DNA of 64,000 nucleotides. It comes from Phallus indusiatus. Its lineage: Eukaryota; Basidiomycota; Agaricomycetes; Phallales; Phallaceae. A model generated the notes under the pieces. It was given only the letters and a program-made list of their open reading frames with translations, had not been told where the DNA came from and did no database searches. Location of the stretch: the NCBI GenBank assembly GCA_027605045.1, contig JAQFWX010000022.1:310001-374000 (forward strand). The letters are read 5' to 3'. Within the stretch, counting starts at the first letter, position 1. Each line of letters opens with the position of its first letter. The position numbers and the translations under genes were made by a program. Shown here in pieces: positions 34,694 to 45,858 of this stretch.

Positions 34694-35803
34694 TTATTTG
34701 CAATTAATAATAGCTGACAGATGACCCACATGGTACTCGTCCCAAAAAATATATTTGTCCGGGTCCGTGCATAAAGAACGAGGTGCCTCGTCGAAAGCAC
34801 CGATCAGACAACTTATACCGACACGAGTTTCGTCAAAGCCGTAATCCGAGGGCGTACTTGTCATTTTATGAAAAAGGGTATGGATATCGGCAAATCCCAC
34901 ATGAAGTCCTAGACCACGACACAGACGGTACCGAAGTGAAAGGAGAGAAGTTTGAAGTTGAGTCGAGAGCCGGTCAAAGCGATCAGAAACATCGGAAGGC
35001 GCATATGCACGGAAAGGAAGGAGCCCTAAACTGCCATACGATAGAAAAATGAAACGCGTAGCACCTTTGTGGTGAGGTTGAAGTGTGTCCCCGATTAATT
35101 CGCATGTATGCATTCATACCTTTTTTGTAAAGCTGTTCAACGACACTGTTTAAGGCCGGTATCACGCCATCGATTGAAGATGAAAATAAAATGTCATTCG
35201 CCCCAATCATGAAAGCATATAGATCGTTTGAGGATACCGTGTTGTGCCGAACAAATGACTCCAGCTGATCTAGCAGACACGGAACACGGATGTCAGATTT
35301 TAAGCCCATAAAGCCCTGTACCACTGAATTGTTACTTGTGGCTAAAAAAAAACGGAATTGAGATGCTGTATGAAACTACGGTATATACGGCCAAACCTCC
35401 TGCTATGGCAAAGTCAAGCAGATCCGCGTTAAGTTTCGTAGCAAGAGACTCCACCCAAACGGGACCGTTACTAAACCGGTGCTGGAAATATGCTGGATCC
35501 TCGGGCCATGTCTTGTTGGAAAAGATCCACCCGTTAGTCCCTTGGGACGAATAGTCCAGTAAAAGTATTGATAAAATGGGTCAATGCAAAAAGAAAATCA
35601 CCATTATCTGACAGCGAGTCACCGAACACAACAATTCTATCGTATTTATGTTTTGCCGAAAGATGATTATGTGGCACTGTTGTTGTCGTTAACTTTGTTG
35701 TCTTTGTTGTACTTGTACTTGTGTTATTTGCAAATTGAACCGTTATCGCGGCACCAACGACTAAAGTTGTCAAGATGAGAAGTAAATGCGAAAACAGACC
35801 CAT
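34694..35803 (-). CDS. secreted GDSL esterase/lipase (SGNH hydrolase, CE16-like), 312 aa
   Basis: Four exons: 35803-35602, 35540-35397, 35341-35120, 35064-34694, all in phase; 312 residues. The N-terminus is a hydrophobic signal or anchor (LFSHLLLILTTLVVGAAITV), followed by a Thr/Ser-rich linker likely to be glycosylated. The SGNH motifs appear in order: block I, VVFGDSLSDNG, with the nucleophile at Ser63; NGPVWVESLATKL; block II Gly in AIAGATSNN; block III GANDIL with the oxyanion Asn; and a C-terminal WDEYHVG carrying the Asp-x-x-His pair. This resembles fungal acetyl esterases of family CE16, which deacetylate hemicellulose oligosaccharides, but plain GDSL lipases look alike. Extracellular action is expected. 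The last residues are shorter than usual after the His block. Confidence 0.85.
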
Positions 35804-38592
35804 CGACGCGTCACAACACAACAACAATGTGATCAAAAAGACTCAAAAACAACCGTTGTGGCAATGGTTTACTATATTGCAAGCAAGGAGTGGATGTGCA
35901 CGCTTTTCATAGATTGTTGTGTGCGGCGCAGCGTTCAGTTCAAAGGAAAGGTTTGAACCGGCAGAAATCAAGCTCCGATTCGAAGTCAGCCTGTCAGCCC
36001 GTCAGCGCTTCTAGTACTGCTTTCATCTACACGCATTCGATCATATATTCTGTGTCAACGCATTTTCGAAATCGCCACTTCCATTCCATAAGCCCAACCA
36101 AGTTAATGGAAATCCTTTCCTAAGATCCGAGGAAATTAAGTATCGGGCGTTGGAAAATCCATTTGTGCCCAACAATGTTGTCATTCATCAATTAGCCACC
36201 TTCCTGCCTAGATAACTCGACTCCGAGCACACAACACAACTTATATCGTGCGTGGTATAATTTTGATTTTGAAATTGTATTCTCATTTGATTTCAATAGG
36301 CTCCGATTTTGTTCAGGATTCTCTTTTGTGATACGTGAATTCGCGCGGAAATTCGATAAGATCGCTACTCAAATCTGGCAACAACGGTAGTTTCTCAGAC
36401 GCCACGATAGTGCTACTTCCGTCCAGCCGCGAGAGTTTCTTAGTGATTGTGAGACCTGTTTTTCCTTTTTAGGACGTCTGGTCATCCGCTTTGAGTCAAA
36501 CGAAAACAAAAACGAAATTGGCATGCAAGCTATGTCTGGCATCCAGACCACCTCCCAGTTTCCCTTTATCGAGGCGAATTCTCCATTCTCCCAGATGGAG
36601 TAATTATTTGGACCAACCTATTTGTCTCTGGCTTTTCTTGCCCATATCCTGCCCACTCCGATGTCATTCCCTATCAAGGACTTAGGATGGCGTGAATCGG
36701 GCCCGGTGACACTGTCATAACTTATACTTACTTGAGCTTCGTGGCTTCTTTGATGTAAGTGTTGACTATGGCAACCGAGGTAACTTCCAACTAACTTGTC
36801 AATATAAGACAAAATCGGTGTTTTCTATGTAGATCCGAAATGCGTATATACCCAAAATAACGTATTCTAGATTTTCAGCTCAACTCCTCTGAGGTGAGAT
36901 GTTGTCTTCTAGCGTGAAATCTCCCACTCATTTTTGGTTTAGTTATTCTATTAATTGACTCCCCCAACTGCCTGATGATCATGGATAACTTTCGTACGTT
37001 CTACGTTGATTGTGGTATTTAGATACCCAAGCCTCCTGATTTATGATTTAAGTGTCTATTGTAGCAACCGAGGTAAGTGTACTATCCTGAATTTTTTTAT
37101 CAGGAGAATTCCTTTTCGCAGATCTGAAATACGTGGACCAGTTATTCAGCTCAACACCTACCGAGGTGAGATGACTCGTACTAGTGAGAAATTGTGTCTC
37201 ATGACTTGGCTCAGGCAATCAATCTCCTCTTACCGATTGGCATCCTTCTTCTATCTGATCATCATGGATAATACTTATATCTCTACTCTCAAATGAGGTC
37301 GATGAGTCGTTAACTCATCACGACCAGATTACTTTACATAATATGGGGGACCACTTCTCCCTTCCTTCTCTACCCGCTCTATCCGGATGAATCCGTCGGA
37401 CCCGCAGTCATCTCTGGTATCACCTATTCCTAAGGACATCTTTTGGACACTTTTATGATTTATGAAGCGATTTGAAAGTTGCGCTTATATTGGCGCACAC
37501 AAAATTCTCGATTAAGCCTTTTCAACTCCGCGATCGCACGGTCGTTTGTCGCCCACCGAGATAAATCATCAAAAAAGACCCCAAATGAAAATTCCTTGAC
37601 TCGTTTGTCCCAAGGTTGTCAAGACTGTCAGAGTTCCTTTGGCGACGAGTACGAGGTTAACGTTCGCAGGCTTTGCATAGTATTTGGGAGCAAAGCAAAA
37701 TCTTTTTAGTGACTTAGTGGTTGATCTGACTGCCATCAATAGAGTACACGATTATTCTCCGCTCGCGACGAAAAGTATCGATCAATCGCCCAAGAAGAAT
37801 GTCTGGCAGGAGTTACAATTCGATTAACTGCGCGTCCCACAACGTGCCCCAAATTGATATATTAGTACGCGTATCTTTCTGGTTTGAATTAAAATGACGA
37901 AGAGAATGCTCGTTTACGCAGTTGTCAAGCTGTACATACTATGTGCCCAAGAATTGTTGCTCTGGTTTTTATTATAATGGGACACATCCTGAAGATTCCC
38001 GAAACGTTTCTTTGGCGACATAAGTCATTCCGTACGGCTGGGAAGTTCCATGTTCACATCCACATGAACATCCTGCGATTCTTTTTCTCTTGCTATAAGC
38101 CAATGTTCGCAATTGATTGTTTAATCTAATCGATTCAAAGCCATTGGTTAGTTTTTTCGAGAAAATCTGGCTTTGGCTCAACTAAGCCAGTCACGCAGCT
38201 CAAAAATAACATGCCTCCAGTGATCAAAGTGTACACCATTTCTTTCTCGTTAAAGGATTCCTTTTTTGCTCGTTATATTATATGTGAACTAAAAACTGTC
38301 GGCCCGACATTATGTTAAACACTTATCAATTCCAGCTATCAAGTTATAGTGCTGATCTAGAATCAAAGGCAAAGACTTATATTTAGAGGGTTCCAGGGTG
38401 CGGGGATATGCATGTATCAACAGGGGACATATATGTATGCGATTGAATCAAATATGTTACTTGTACAGAGAATTCAATTTAAGCAACGTGCATAAAAAGT
38501 AAGGCTATAATCTGAATGATAATCAAATGTAGAGGCCAATCTCGATCGCGAGTATACAAATGGAATAGCATATAATGTAGCCGCCAGACATA
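35804..38592. other. 2.8-kb gene-poor region with decayed duplicated exons
   Basis: No intact gene. An imperfect direct repeat at about 36764-37275 is listed separately. The open stretch at 37479-37709 (+) has no splice support and reads as non-coding. Confidence 0.45.
36764..37275 (+). repeat. imperfect tandem repeat, two units of about 210-230 bp, likely exon relics
   Basis: Unit 1 starts near 36764 and unit 2 near 37062. Shared blocks in the same order are GCAACCGAGGTAA, AGATCYGAAATRCGT, TTCAGCTCAAC followed by GAGGTGAGATG, and TGATCATSATGGATAA-like sequence. In both units the blocks look like exon ends (CAACCGAG then GTAA; ACCGAG or TGAG then GTGAGA) and exon starts after a pyrimidine tract and AG. 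The coding frames are broken by stops. I read this as a duplicated exon-intron segment of a dead gene; the parent is unknown. Confidence 0.45.
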
Positions 38593-40366
38593 TCACCAAT
38601 TCCATTTGTCTCGGTCATCATCATCATCATCATCACTATTATTATAATCATCAACAGTAGGCCCAGAAACACCGACGTCCCTGACCTTCGTCGTATTCGC
38701 ATCCGGTGTCTTTCTTTTGATTGTTGTTGCATTTGTATTATCGGGTCTTGCCCGTGTGCTTGTTTGTATGACAGGTAGACCACGATCATCTGGTTGAAGA
38801 ACCACACCTAATTCGTTTTTCGGACCGTCTTCTGAGTCTTCTAAAAGTGATGCTGAAGATGAGGATAAAGAAGAGTATGTTCCTGGGCTAATAAATGCCC
38901 CGACTACGGGATCTAGGACAAGAGGTGATATTGGTGTTGAAGGGCAATCCGCAGCATGGTGTTTAGCCTGAGATGATGAGAACCCTGGTGAAGTAGTTGA
39001 AATTGAGCCCGATGAGGAGAGGACGGATAACATATCATTGAATAACAAAGATGCACGCTTAGATTGTTTTGATATACTAATGGGTAATAGGCGTAAGACA
39101 ACTTAAAGTTTGTGTGACAGGAAACAAGATGCATACGTTTCGTTTGTTCGGAGTTCTTCCCATTTTTTATTTAGACTTGGTGATACCCAAGTAGCAACGT
39201 GTTTTCCAATACCATCTGAAGATGAAAGCGATGAAGACAACTGAGAGAACGTGGATGATAGCGATGACGGTCTATTCTTCGTTGCTATGAAAGGAGTAAC
39301 GTTTGATGGTAGTGATGCATGATTGGTTAAAGGCAATAGCTTTGGCTTTTGTGCGGTGTATACTCCATCGTCCAGCACAGGCGAATCGAGAGACCGGGTC
39401 CCGTTTGACTGTGTCTCATCGAACAATGAACTGACGCTGGAAGACACGGAAGAACGGCCCTGAGTGGATGATAAAGATTCGGCGTTTTTGTTATGCTTCA
39501 ATATAATTGCAGAAGAGGAAGGACGGTGTCGAGAAGGAAGAGGTATTGATGTGGTAGTCGAGACGGGTGATCCAGAAGACGAAGACGCAGAAGAAGACTC
39601 GGAAGAAGAGCTCGAAGATCCCGCAATTGCAGGTTCTAAGACGGCCATAACCTTCTCGAATCCATTCTGAACGCCGTCTCTTATTCCAATAAGAACATCA
39701 CTGCTGCTATTACGCGTCGTTGGCGCAGATGATTCCGGGGTCACGCCAGGCAAAGCCGGTGATCCTTTGCTAACGATCCTTTCCCACTTTTGCTTGAGTA
39801 ATAATAGTTCGGCTTCATGCTGTGTTAGTTGTGTGCGTAGTTCAAGGCATTTGGATTCCTTTTGAGCGATGAAACGAAGAAGATCTGCATGCCTGGTACA
39901 TCAAAAAGTTCAGTTCAGCCAGCTTCTCGATCAACAATGAATAAAGATGTTACTTTTCAGCCAATGTTGCTGGCTCTGTTTCTTTAACAGGTGGTAGCAA
40001 TGATCGTGAACGTGAAGAACCATCTTTTGACTGAGTTGTGATAGGTGATTTTGAAAACGCGCCATCGTTACCAGCACCGCTGCTGCCACCGCCGTCAGTG
40101 TTCCTACGCATATGATGTTGCGACTCAGATTGGAGAGTACTGGCTGGAGAAGTTGTATTATATGACAAGCTACTCTGCCGTCGGGAAGCTATTCGAGGAC
40201 TTCCAACAGGTGAATCTTTTCCTTCACTCCATGCACTGCTATTGTTATAGTATCGTGCCGAAGCTAGTGGAGACTTGGCCATTACAGGACTCGACCGAGG
40301 GCTTGAAGAGGCAGAAGGAAGTTGAAGAGGTCGTGGAACTGGGCGTGAAGAGCTTGTACTTGTCAT
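38593..40366 (-). CDS. Ser-rich disordered protein, 550 aa, possibly DUF4048-like
   Basis: Three exons: 40366-39954, 39892-39137, 39076-38593, in phase, 550 residues. Most of the protein is low-complexity Ser/Pro/Thr. Two ordered islands stand out. One is a helix at the first exon junction (HADLLRFIAQKESKCLELRT, then LTQHEAELLLLKQKWERIV). The other is a basic block at the second junction (KKWEELRTNETISKQSKRAS, then LLFNDM). I recall this pair of islands from Agaricomycete proteins annotated as DUF4048, but cannot check it. The C-terminus ends in an Asp run (DDDDDDD). A cytoskeletal or signalling scaffold would fit the composition; no function is shown. The start is the ATG at 40366. Confidence 0.7.
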
Positions 40367-40752
40367 TTTTTGCTCCTCGAAAATCTTGAATAGTGGAGCT
40401 GCTTCTAAACGAGAGGTGGTTGCATAAATTACGGTCGTTCTGAAGTTGGGTGATTACGTAAAGCTTGTAACAACGGTTCAATGGACGCGTGTGGACTCCC
40501 AGCGCGCTCTCGAGACTCGGGCTCTCCGGCTCTTTTCAGTTTTCAAACTGGCTCAGCAAATAGAACGCTCTCCATAATAAATAATTCCATGCTGTCGATG
40601 ACATAGTTTATTTTGGGAAGTAGAGTAGGATTTTAGAACCGCCTGGTATAAAACTTGATAGCGCAGTATGTACTAGGGTCAAATTACACCAGTTTATCCA
40701 ATTCTACCGAGAATATCTCTCGCGGATATTATTCTACTGATACTGGTGCAAA
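40367..40752. other. spacer between two minus-strand genes
   Basis: This should hold the promoter of the 38593-40366 gene and the 3' UTR of ATP19. No gene seen. Confidence 0.5.
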
Positions 40753-41158
40753 TTAATGTTTCGAATGTGATTCTCTATCAGCCTTTTCAGCTTCCGCAAC
40801 GAAGTTCCTAATACTGAAGAAAAAAGTAAGAAACATCATATATCTAAAAACAAGACGACAACTCTTACAACTCTTCCTCTTCGCTACGGAAGGAAAAAAG
40901 GGGATTTTCAGAGGAAGTTCTGAAGTAACAGTACAAACAAGAAGTCTCACCTTGAGCTACTCTCAACTTTCAAAGCTTCCGGCTGAACAGCAGCTGCCTT
41001 TTCCTTCTTGCTACCACCTGACATGGATATGGCGGTGATAGCAGCGGTGGACAATAAAGTACCGATCGATAACCATTCGGTTTTGATGGCTCGTCCGGCG
41101 ATGACGCTGGGAGATGCATTTTATTCCCAACCAAAGCGGGAAGGATATACGGGATCAT
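40753..41158 (-). CDS. ATP19: mitochondrial ATP synthase subunit k (Atp19), 77 aa
   Basis: Four exons: 41158-41151 (8 nt), 41106-40951, 40883-40869 (15 nt), 40807-40753. The phases join exactly into 77 residues. The opening MIPVIAGRAIKTEWLSIGT, a single hydrophobic helix (LLSTAAITAIS), a Lys/Ala-rich linker, and an acidic end ..SSEEEELNFVAEAEKAD.. follow the layout of fungal subunit k. There the start is a short Ile/Leu-Gly-Arg element, then one transmembrane helix, then a Glu-rich helix ending in basic residues. Subunit k lies at the dimer interface of the inner-membrane F1Fo ATP synthase. The 8-nt first coding exon is inferred: without it the frame closes just upstream. The 15-nt micro-exon restores the conserved Glu run. 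No presequence is expected for this subunit. Confidence 0.75.
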
Positions 41159-41749
41159 CAGAGTTCAGAGATGTTATGAAAGAACGTTATTGAGACGAAA
41201 GTAAATTGAAATTTCAACAAAATGGTTATCAATGTTATGGTCATCTCTTAAGAAGCGAGTCTGAAAGGGCTTACTAGGACATGATGTGCGTGTAGGCTTT
41301 TTTAGTGGAGAGTCGGAAAGTGTTTCCGTGACAAGCAATTTGTCACGATTCAATGCCGAAGACGGCATCCCCGAGTCTGGTCTTCCCTATGAAGTTAACA
41401 TTGACTGTAACTCTCAAGATTGATGTTAACAGAAAACTCGACGTTCTAGTTCATTTTATGATAAGTGAGAATGAAGAACTAATGAATGAGTGAATTGTTT
41501 CCCAAACTTGAGCTCGGGTCTCGTTTGGTTTCTCCGAGGCTATACTACTAGTAGTACTGGTAGTTGATAGAATATCTCGATAAGTCCCAGCATTCATTGA
41601 AGGCCAATTGAGCTAGGAGTTCGTTGCATTTAAAATTTGAAAAAAAAACCCTTTAAAGACATCGGCCCCCAAAGAACAAGTACATCTCCCCACTGAATAT
41701 GCGATCTGATCGGATATAACGCCCGAAGACGACGATGGGGTTTGAACAT
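41159..41749. other. spacer between ATP19 and TRM44
   Basis: Promoter side of ATP19 and 3' flank of TRM44. No gene seen; a short open stretch at 41174-41368 (minus) has no support. Confidence 0.5.
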
Positions 41750-43604
41750 TCAATGGCACCTCCCTTCAGGAGTTCTTGGGACAAATATCCCCCGCTCTCG
41801 AACCGCCTCAACAATCTTTTGCGCAACTTCCAACCCCTCTATCTCCCCTTCTCGAGTTCTCCCTGAAACAACAAATCAAAGTCAGAACCTAAACCCCAAC
41901 CAATTTAGGCATTTTTAATTTACCAATTATAGCCCAATTTCGGGTACTAGGAATCCTCAACATCTCACACTCAATCTTCCATCCACAAGCTCTCGAAAGG
42001 TAAGCCAACCAAACCCGATACATCGAATACGACGTATCGCCTTGCGCCTCTCCGAAACCCAATCGCGACACAAACTCGCGATGTTCAGTTGACTTGTTAT
42101 CAAACTGTGGAACGGGAAACGCAAATCCACGTCCACCGCGTTCATATCGCGCGTCGAAATCCCAAGGACAGCATGGAATAGATAAATAACCCGACGCGGG
42201 TAGTATGCTGGATATGACAGGAACCCAAGGTGTTAGTTCGTCTGCGTGATTTCCGATTATGAATGTGGACGGATGGAGTTGTGGGGGAAGATTGAATGGG
42301 TCGAATGGTTGTATGTGAAGGTGGTTTTGCGTGGATAAGGGAAAGTTGGACCAGGAGTGACGTGCGCGAAGGTCGATTCCTTCGCCTTTGTAACCTTCGG
42401 ATATGAGAATGTGTGTTAGAATACCGTTTCCACATCTATTGTTGAATATAATAAATGATTATTGGGGAGATAGCGTGCATTTATTGACATACCCTAGATC
42501 GACGAATCCTTTCGGTGGTCGGGGCCATTGAGTCCACGGTCTTTCAGAGTCACAACACTGAGGATCGACATAATCATATGTCTTCTTCCACAATAGCATC
42601 AGAAACGTAGCTATTCCAACATCCTAATAATTGAAAATAAAAATCGGGAAAATGAGGGAGTAACGAACATTAATATTTCACCTCGAAAACGTGTTTACAA
42701 GGGTCAGTAGACTCCTTCCAGCTCTCAACTAACGTTTTATGTCTCTCCTTCATAACAAGATAAAGATCCTGATACTCGTCCCGTGGGATGATAACATCAT
42801 GAACGACGCGTTTTTTGTAATTATTGGCTGCGCCCCAGCCATATCTGTCCATTGTTTCAAGAAGAGCAAGACATGTTCGGTATAGTCTTGAAGAAATATC
42901 TATCGGTACAGTGGTAGTATCATTGAGGGGAACGATTTCTATAACCAGGTAATGGCGTGTTTGTGTATCCTCCAACTCCGGATCTGTAGAGTCGCCGTTA
43001 TCGTCACCGTTGTAAGTGTTATTAGGATCATCGGATTTTAGAGAGACATATCGAAATGCTAAGTGAGAGATCGAAGGATGATAATATGGTAGATTCCGAT
43101 CAGGGGCAAGTTTGGGAGTTAGTACGCCTACAGTTGGCTGGAAATCAGAGTCGTGCGCCTTCGTTGATTGATACAGCGTGCAAGTTTGATCGAGGGAGTT
43201 ATCTCTAGCGGGACGACGCGGTAAAAGCCTGCGATGAATCGTTCTTGTGGCGAGATGGTCTTTCAATCTGCATGTCCGATCTTGATCATGATCTTTGAGT
43301 TTGGAAGTGTGGGTTGTCAGATCTAAATCATCCCATAATGTTTCCGAACGTAGTATAAGGGAAGAATTGTATTCGGGGTGATTGACTAGCGTCAGGAAAG
43401 CTGCTTGAAACTAATCTGAACGCTGAGCATCTTCGGCAAAACACAAATCAGAAAAAAATAAAGCAGACATACGAATTCGACTGCAAAATAGGCGCGGCAA
43501 GATATAATGGGCTTGAATAGTGTTCCGTCTTCTGTTTCGAGAGGCGGTGTTATCAGTTGTCCGTCAAGACATGTTTGTTCGCGGAACTTTGGTCGGGAAG
43601 CCAT
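41750..43604 (-). CDS. TRM44: tRNA(Ser) Um44 2'-O-methyltransferase, 538 aa
   Basis: Five exons: 43604-43473, 43410-42682, 42623-42493, 42435-41924, 41862-41750; 538 residues in phase. Trm44 methylates the 2'-OH of uridine 44 in cytosolic tRNA-Ser using S-adenosylmethionine. The N-terminal half has the family's HPEYNSSLILRSETLWDDL block. The SAM site is FVDLGCGNGILTHIL, beginning near residue 327 and split by intron 3, followed by EGYKGEGIDLRARHSW, both diagnostic of the Trm44/DUF1613 family. Later blocks (IIGNHADELTPWVP, YLSIPCCPWDFDARY) carry the family's Cys-Cys-Pro element. Exon 2 could start at several AGs; I took 43410 because only it keeps phase after the GTATGT donor and restores VEF-FQAAFLTLVNHPE. 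The length is normal for fungi. The divergent gene at 43888 begins 283 bp away. Confidence 0.9.
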
Positions 43605-43887
43605 GAAAATACCTTGTCACAAAGTCACGAGCAGGCGGAAAATACACTTCCACAACGTCTTTCGAGCTCAAGCTTTGCAAATTTCCAGATTCTTCTTGAT
43701 TTGGTAAGTAATAATGGGAACATGCTACACGTAGGTTGATGTTATTGGATATAGGTTGATTAGCTTTGAAAAGCATATTTGAATATTCTTAGTTGATTTC
43801 TCGCCCGGGATGCCCGTTACATACTTGACAAATTATAATATTTACTACAAGAAATAAATAGGGTGAGCGCCCTCTATCAGCATCACG

Positions 43888-44112
43888 ATGAAAAGCGGAG
43901 AGAAAATAGAAGGGGATCAGTCGATTCAGTGGAGAACCTTCGCGTTAAGTATTGAAGAGGCCATCAGAGAATTTAAGAATCGTCGCGAAAAACTGGTAAA
44001 ATTCATTCAATGCACATCCATCCATTTCGAAAATGTTCAATACTGCCATGTTTGTGTTTTTTGTTTCTTTACAATTGAAACTAAGGCCCGTGTGTTGAAA
44101 CAGATAAGTTAA
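43888..44112 (+). CDS. small basic protein, 44 aa if spliced, unknown
   Basis: An ATG at 43888 opens 36 codons (..WRTFALSIEEAIREFKNRREKL) ending at a GTAAAA donor. A 90-nt intron (43996-44085, ..AACTAAG) leads to ARVLKQIS and a TAA at 44112. Because the intron is a multiple of three and has no stop, retention gives a 74-residue version. A further intron inside the last codons could extend it to ..RFVELDNTRLF. The peptide forms a strong amphipathic, basic helix. It starts 283 bp from the divergent TRM44 gene, so they may share a promoter. It could be a tiny mitochondrial assembly or ribosome-associated factor, but this is only a guess. Confidence 0.4.
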   Translation: MKSGEKIEGDQSIQWRTFALSIEEAIREFKNRREKLVKFIQCTSIHFENVQYCHVCVFCFFTIETKARVLKQIS

Positions 44113-44484
44113 CTCATGCTATACGTCTGAGGGTGATGAACCAAGATTGTCGGGAAAACTATCGATCTTATTTTTTTCCATTCTAGGCAGATTCGTTGAG
44201 CTGGATAATACACGATTGTTTTGAATCAATGGCGATGTTTACCCTTATCAGAATCTCAGATATCCTCATGATAGTCAGAATCTGAAATCGCATAGACGAA
44301 CCCAGCACCTTTGGATTCCCGTTACACCCGATATATAAATAAGGTATTACATAGCTGACATTTCGAATGATAAAAAAAAAGTTGAAATCTCAAGAGATGT
44401 GGAATTTAAAACTTTCCTTGGGGTTGGGCGCTTCGCGCAAACGCGGCCATTACCCTCTTTCTCTTCGCATGCCACCACAACTTG
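44113..44484. promoter_or_regulatory. promoter region with TATA box (44332-44340)
   Basis: TATATAAAT at 44332 lies about 145 bp before the ATG at 44485. No gene is seen in the rest of the spacer. Confidence 0.35.
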
Positions 44485-45858
44485 ATGCCAGGACTAATTG
44501 CTCCATCTCCATCTCCATCTTCAATCACCGATAACTCAGAATGGGCGTTCAACCTAAGAGACTCTTCACGCTTCTATTACGATGCATACCTAAACTCTGA
44601 CTCTGACTCTGACTCGGACACCAAATCCGAAACCGGATCTACTGCTCAGCCTGTTGCTAATCCTGCTTTTAATAAACCTGCTCAGTCTCATGCTCAGTTG
44701 CTGAAAGACCTAGACTTGTCATCTCGAGAAGATACTGCGTTGTATACACCCAACCCATGGACTATTGCAAAACAGAATGCTGCGTGTCGTGAAACGTCGT
44801 CGGTTTTTGTGTCTGCTACTGCTTCTAGAATCGGAACCCTCGGCCGTGGACTGCAACAGCCGGTGGCGGGGGACGAAACTCATTGCGGCCCTTCAGCGCA
44901 TGATAATGTTCTTAAAAAGTCTGCTCAGACAACTCTTGATAAAGCATTTACGGTGGAAAAACAGAACAAAAACAAAAAAGTTTCGAAATCTGTATTCTTG
45001 CCACCTTCTGCAATTCCTGAGGCTGCCGCTTGTGAATTCCAAACCGACGTGTCTTCTGCTGTTTCTACAATTCCCAATAAAGAGTCAAGGTGTTTCTCTG
45101 GACAACATTCCAATTTTGATGGACGTTCCACTTTTATTAGTTCCACGTTTGTCCCTCGTGCCGACTACACGCCTAATTCTTACGAAACTACAACTCTTAG
45201 CTCAGAACCAAAGAAAAACTCGTTTTCCAATACAACAAGCTCTCCCTTCTCCCGAACGTCTTCTGGTTCTGGCGAACGCACAAAGCCCACAGCTAAACCA
45301 CGGATATACCCAACCCCGAACATAAACTCAAACCTCAAACGCAAACGAGGCGGATATACCGTTTTCGCTCCAAACTCGGACTCGGAATCAGACTCAAATT
45401 GGACGACTCTACCTTCCCAACTAAGGAAAAAACGTTTCGTCAACCGAACAACAACACTAGGCGAAAGAAAGGTATTACCGCTATCAACTCCTGCGGTAAA
45501 GAGTTCAGGCAGATTTAATCTCCCAATTCCAATCCCAATCTCAAATTTAAATCCAAACTCATATTCATCTCGGATCTTGTCCTCCTCGACTATATCCGCT
45601 TCATCTTCATCTTCCAAATTCGGTAATAGGGACGACACTGCTCAATCAGAATTAGAACCGGCTAGTACAGACCTCGCTTGCGTTGCTGCTTATGATACGG
45701 AAGTTCTTTCTTGTGGGAGGAGATTGACGCTTTATAAACCTCCTGCGAGGGACAATGCCATTAGTGCTGCTAACAGTACCGGGATGCTGGGAGGTGGACC
45801 TGTTATATTGAGTGTGCGGAGGGCGGGTGGTAGGTTGATTTCGGGAGTTAGGCATTAA
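44485..45858 (+). CDS. intronless disordered nuclear-type protein, 457 aa
   Basis: A single open frame from the ATG at 44485 to a TAA at 45858, rare in this intron-rich region. The start begins MPGLIAPSPSPSS. Residues about 35-50 hold an Asp-Ser repeat (SDSDSDSD), and a second cluster (NSDSESDSN) follows near 300. A basic motif (LKRKRGG, about 285) would serve as a nuclear signal. An ordered island near 80-100 reads DLSSREDTALYTPNPWTIAK. The rest is Ser/Thr/Asn-rich. No domain recognised. Other frames on both strands are also partly open because of the repetitive codon pattern, but this one has the longest run and a clean start. It may be a transcription or chromatin factor by composition only. 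Confidence 0.65.
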   Translation: MPGLIAPSPSPSSITDNSEWAFNLRDSSRFYYDAYLNSDSDSDSDTKSETGSTAQPVANPAFNKPAQSHAQLLKDLDLSSREDTALYTPNPWTIAKQNAACRETSSVFVSATASRIGTLGRGLQQPVAGDETHCGPSAHDNVLKKSAQTTLDKAFTVEKQNKNKKVSKSVFLPPSAIPEAAACEFQTDVSSAVSTIPNKESRCFSGQHSNFDGRSTFISSTFVPRADYTPNSYETTTLSSEPKKNSFSNTTSSPFSRTSSGSGERTKPTAKPRIYPTPNINSNLKRKRGGYTVFAPNSDSESDSNWTTLPSQLRKKRFVNRTTTLGERKVLPLSTPAVKSSGRFNLPIPIPISNLNPNSYSSRILSSSTISASSSSSKFGNRDDTAQSELEPASTDLACVAAYDTEVLSCGRRLTLYKPPARDNAISAANSTGMLGGGPVILSVRRAGGRLISGVRH

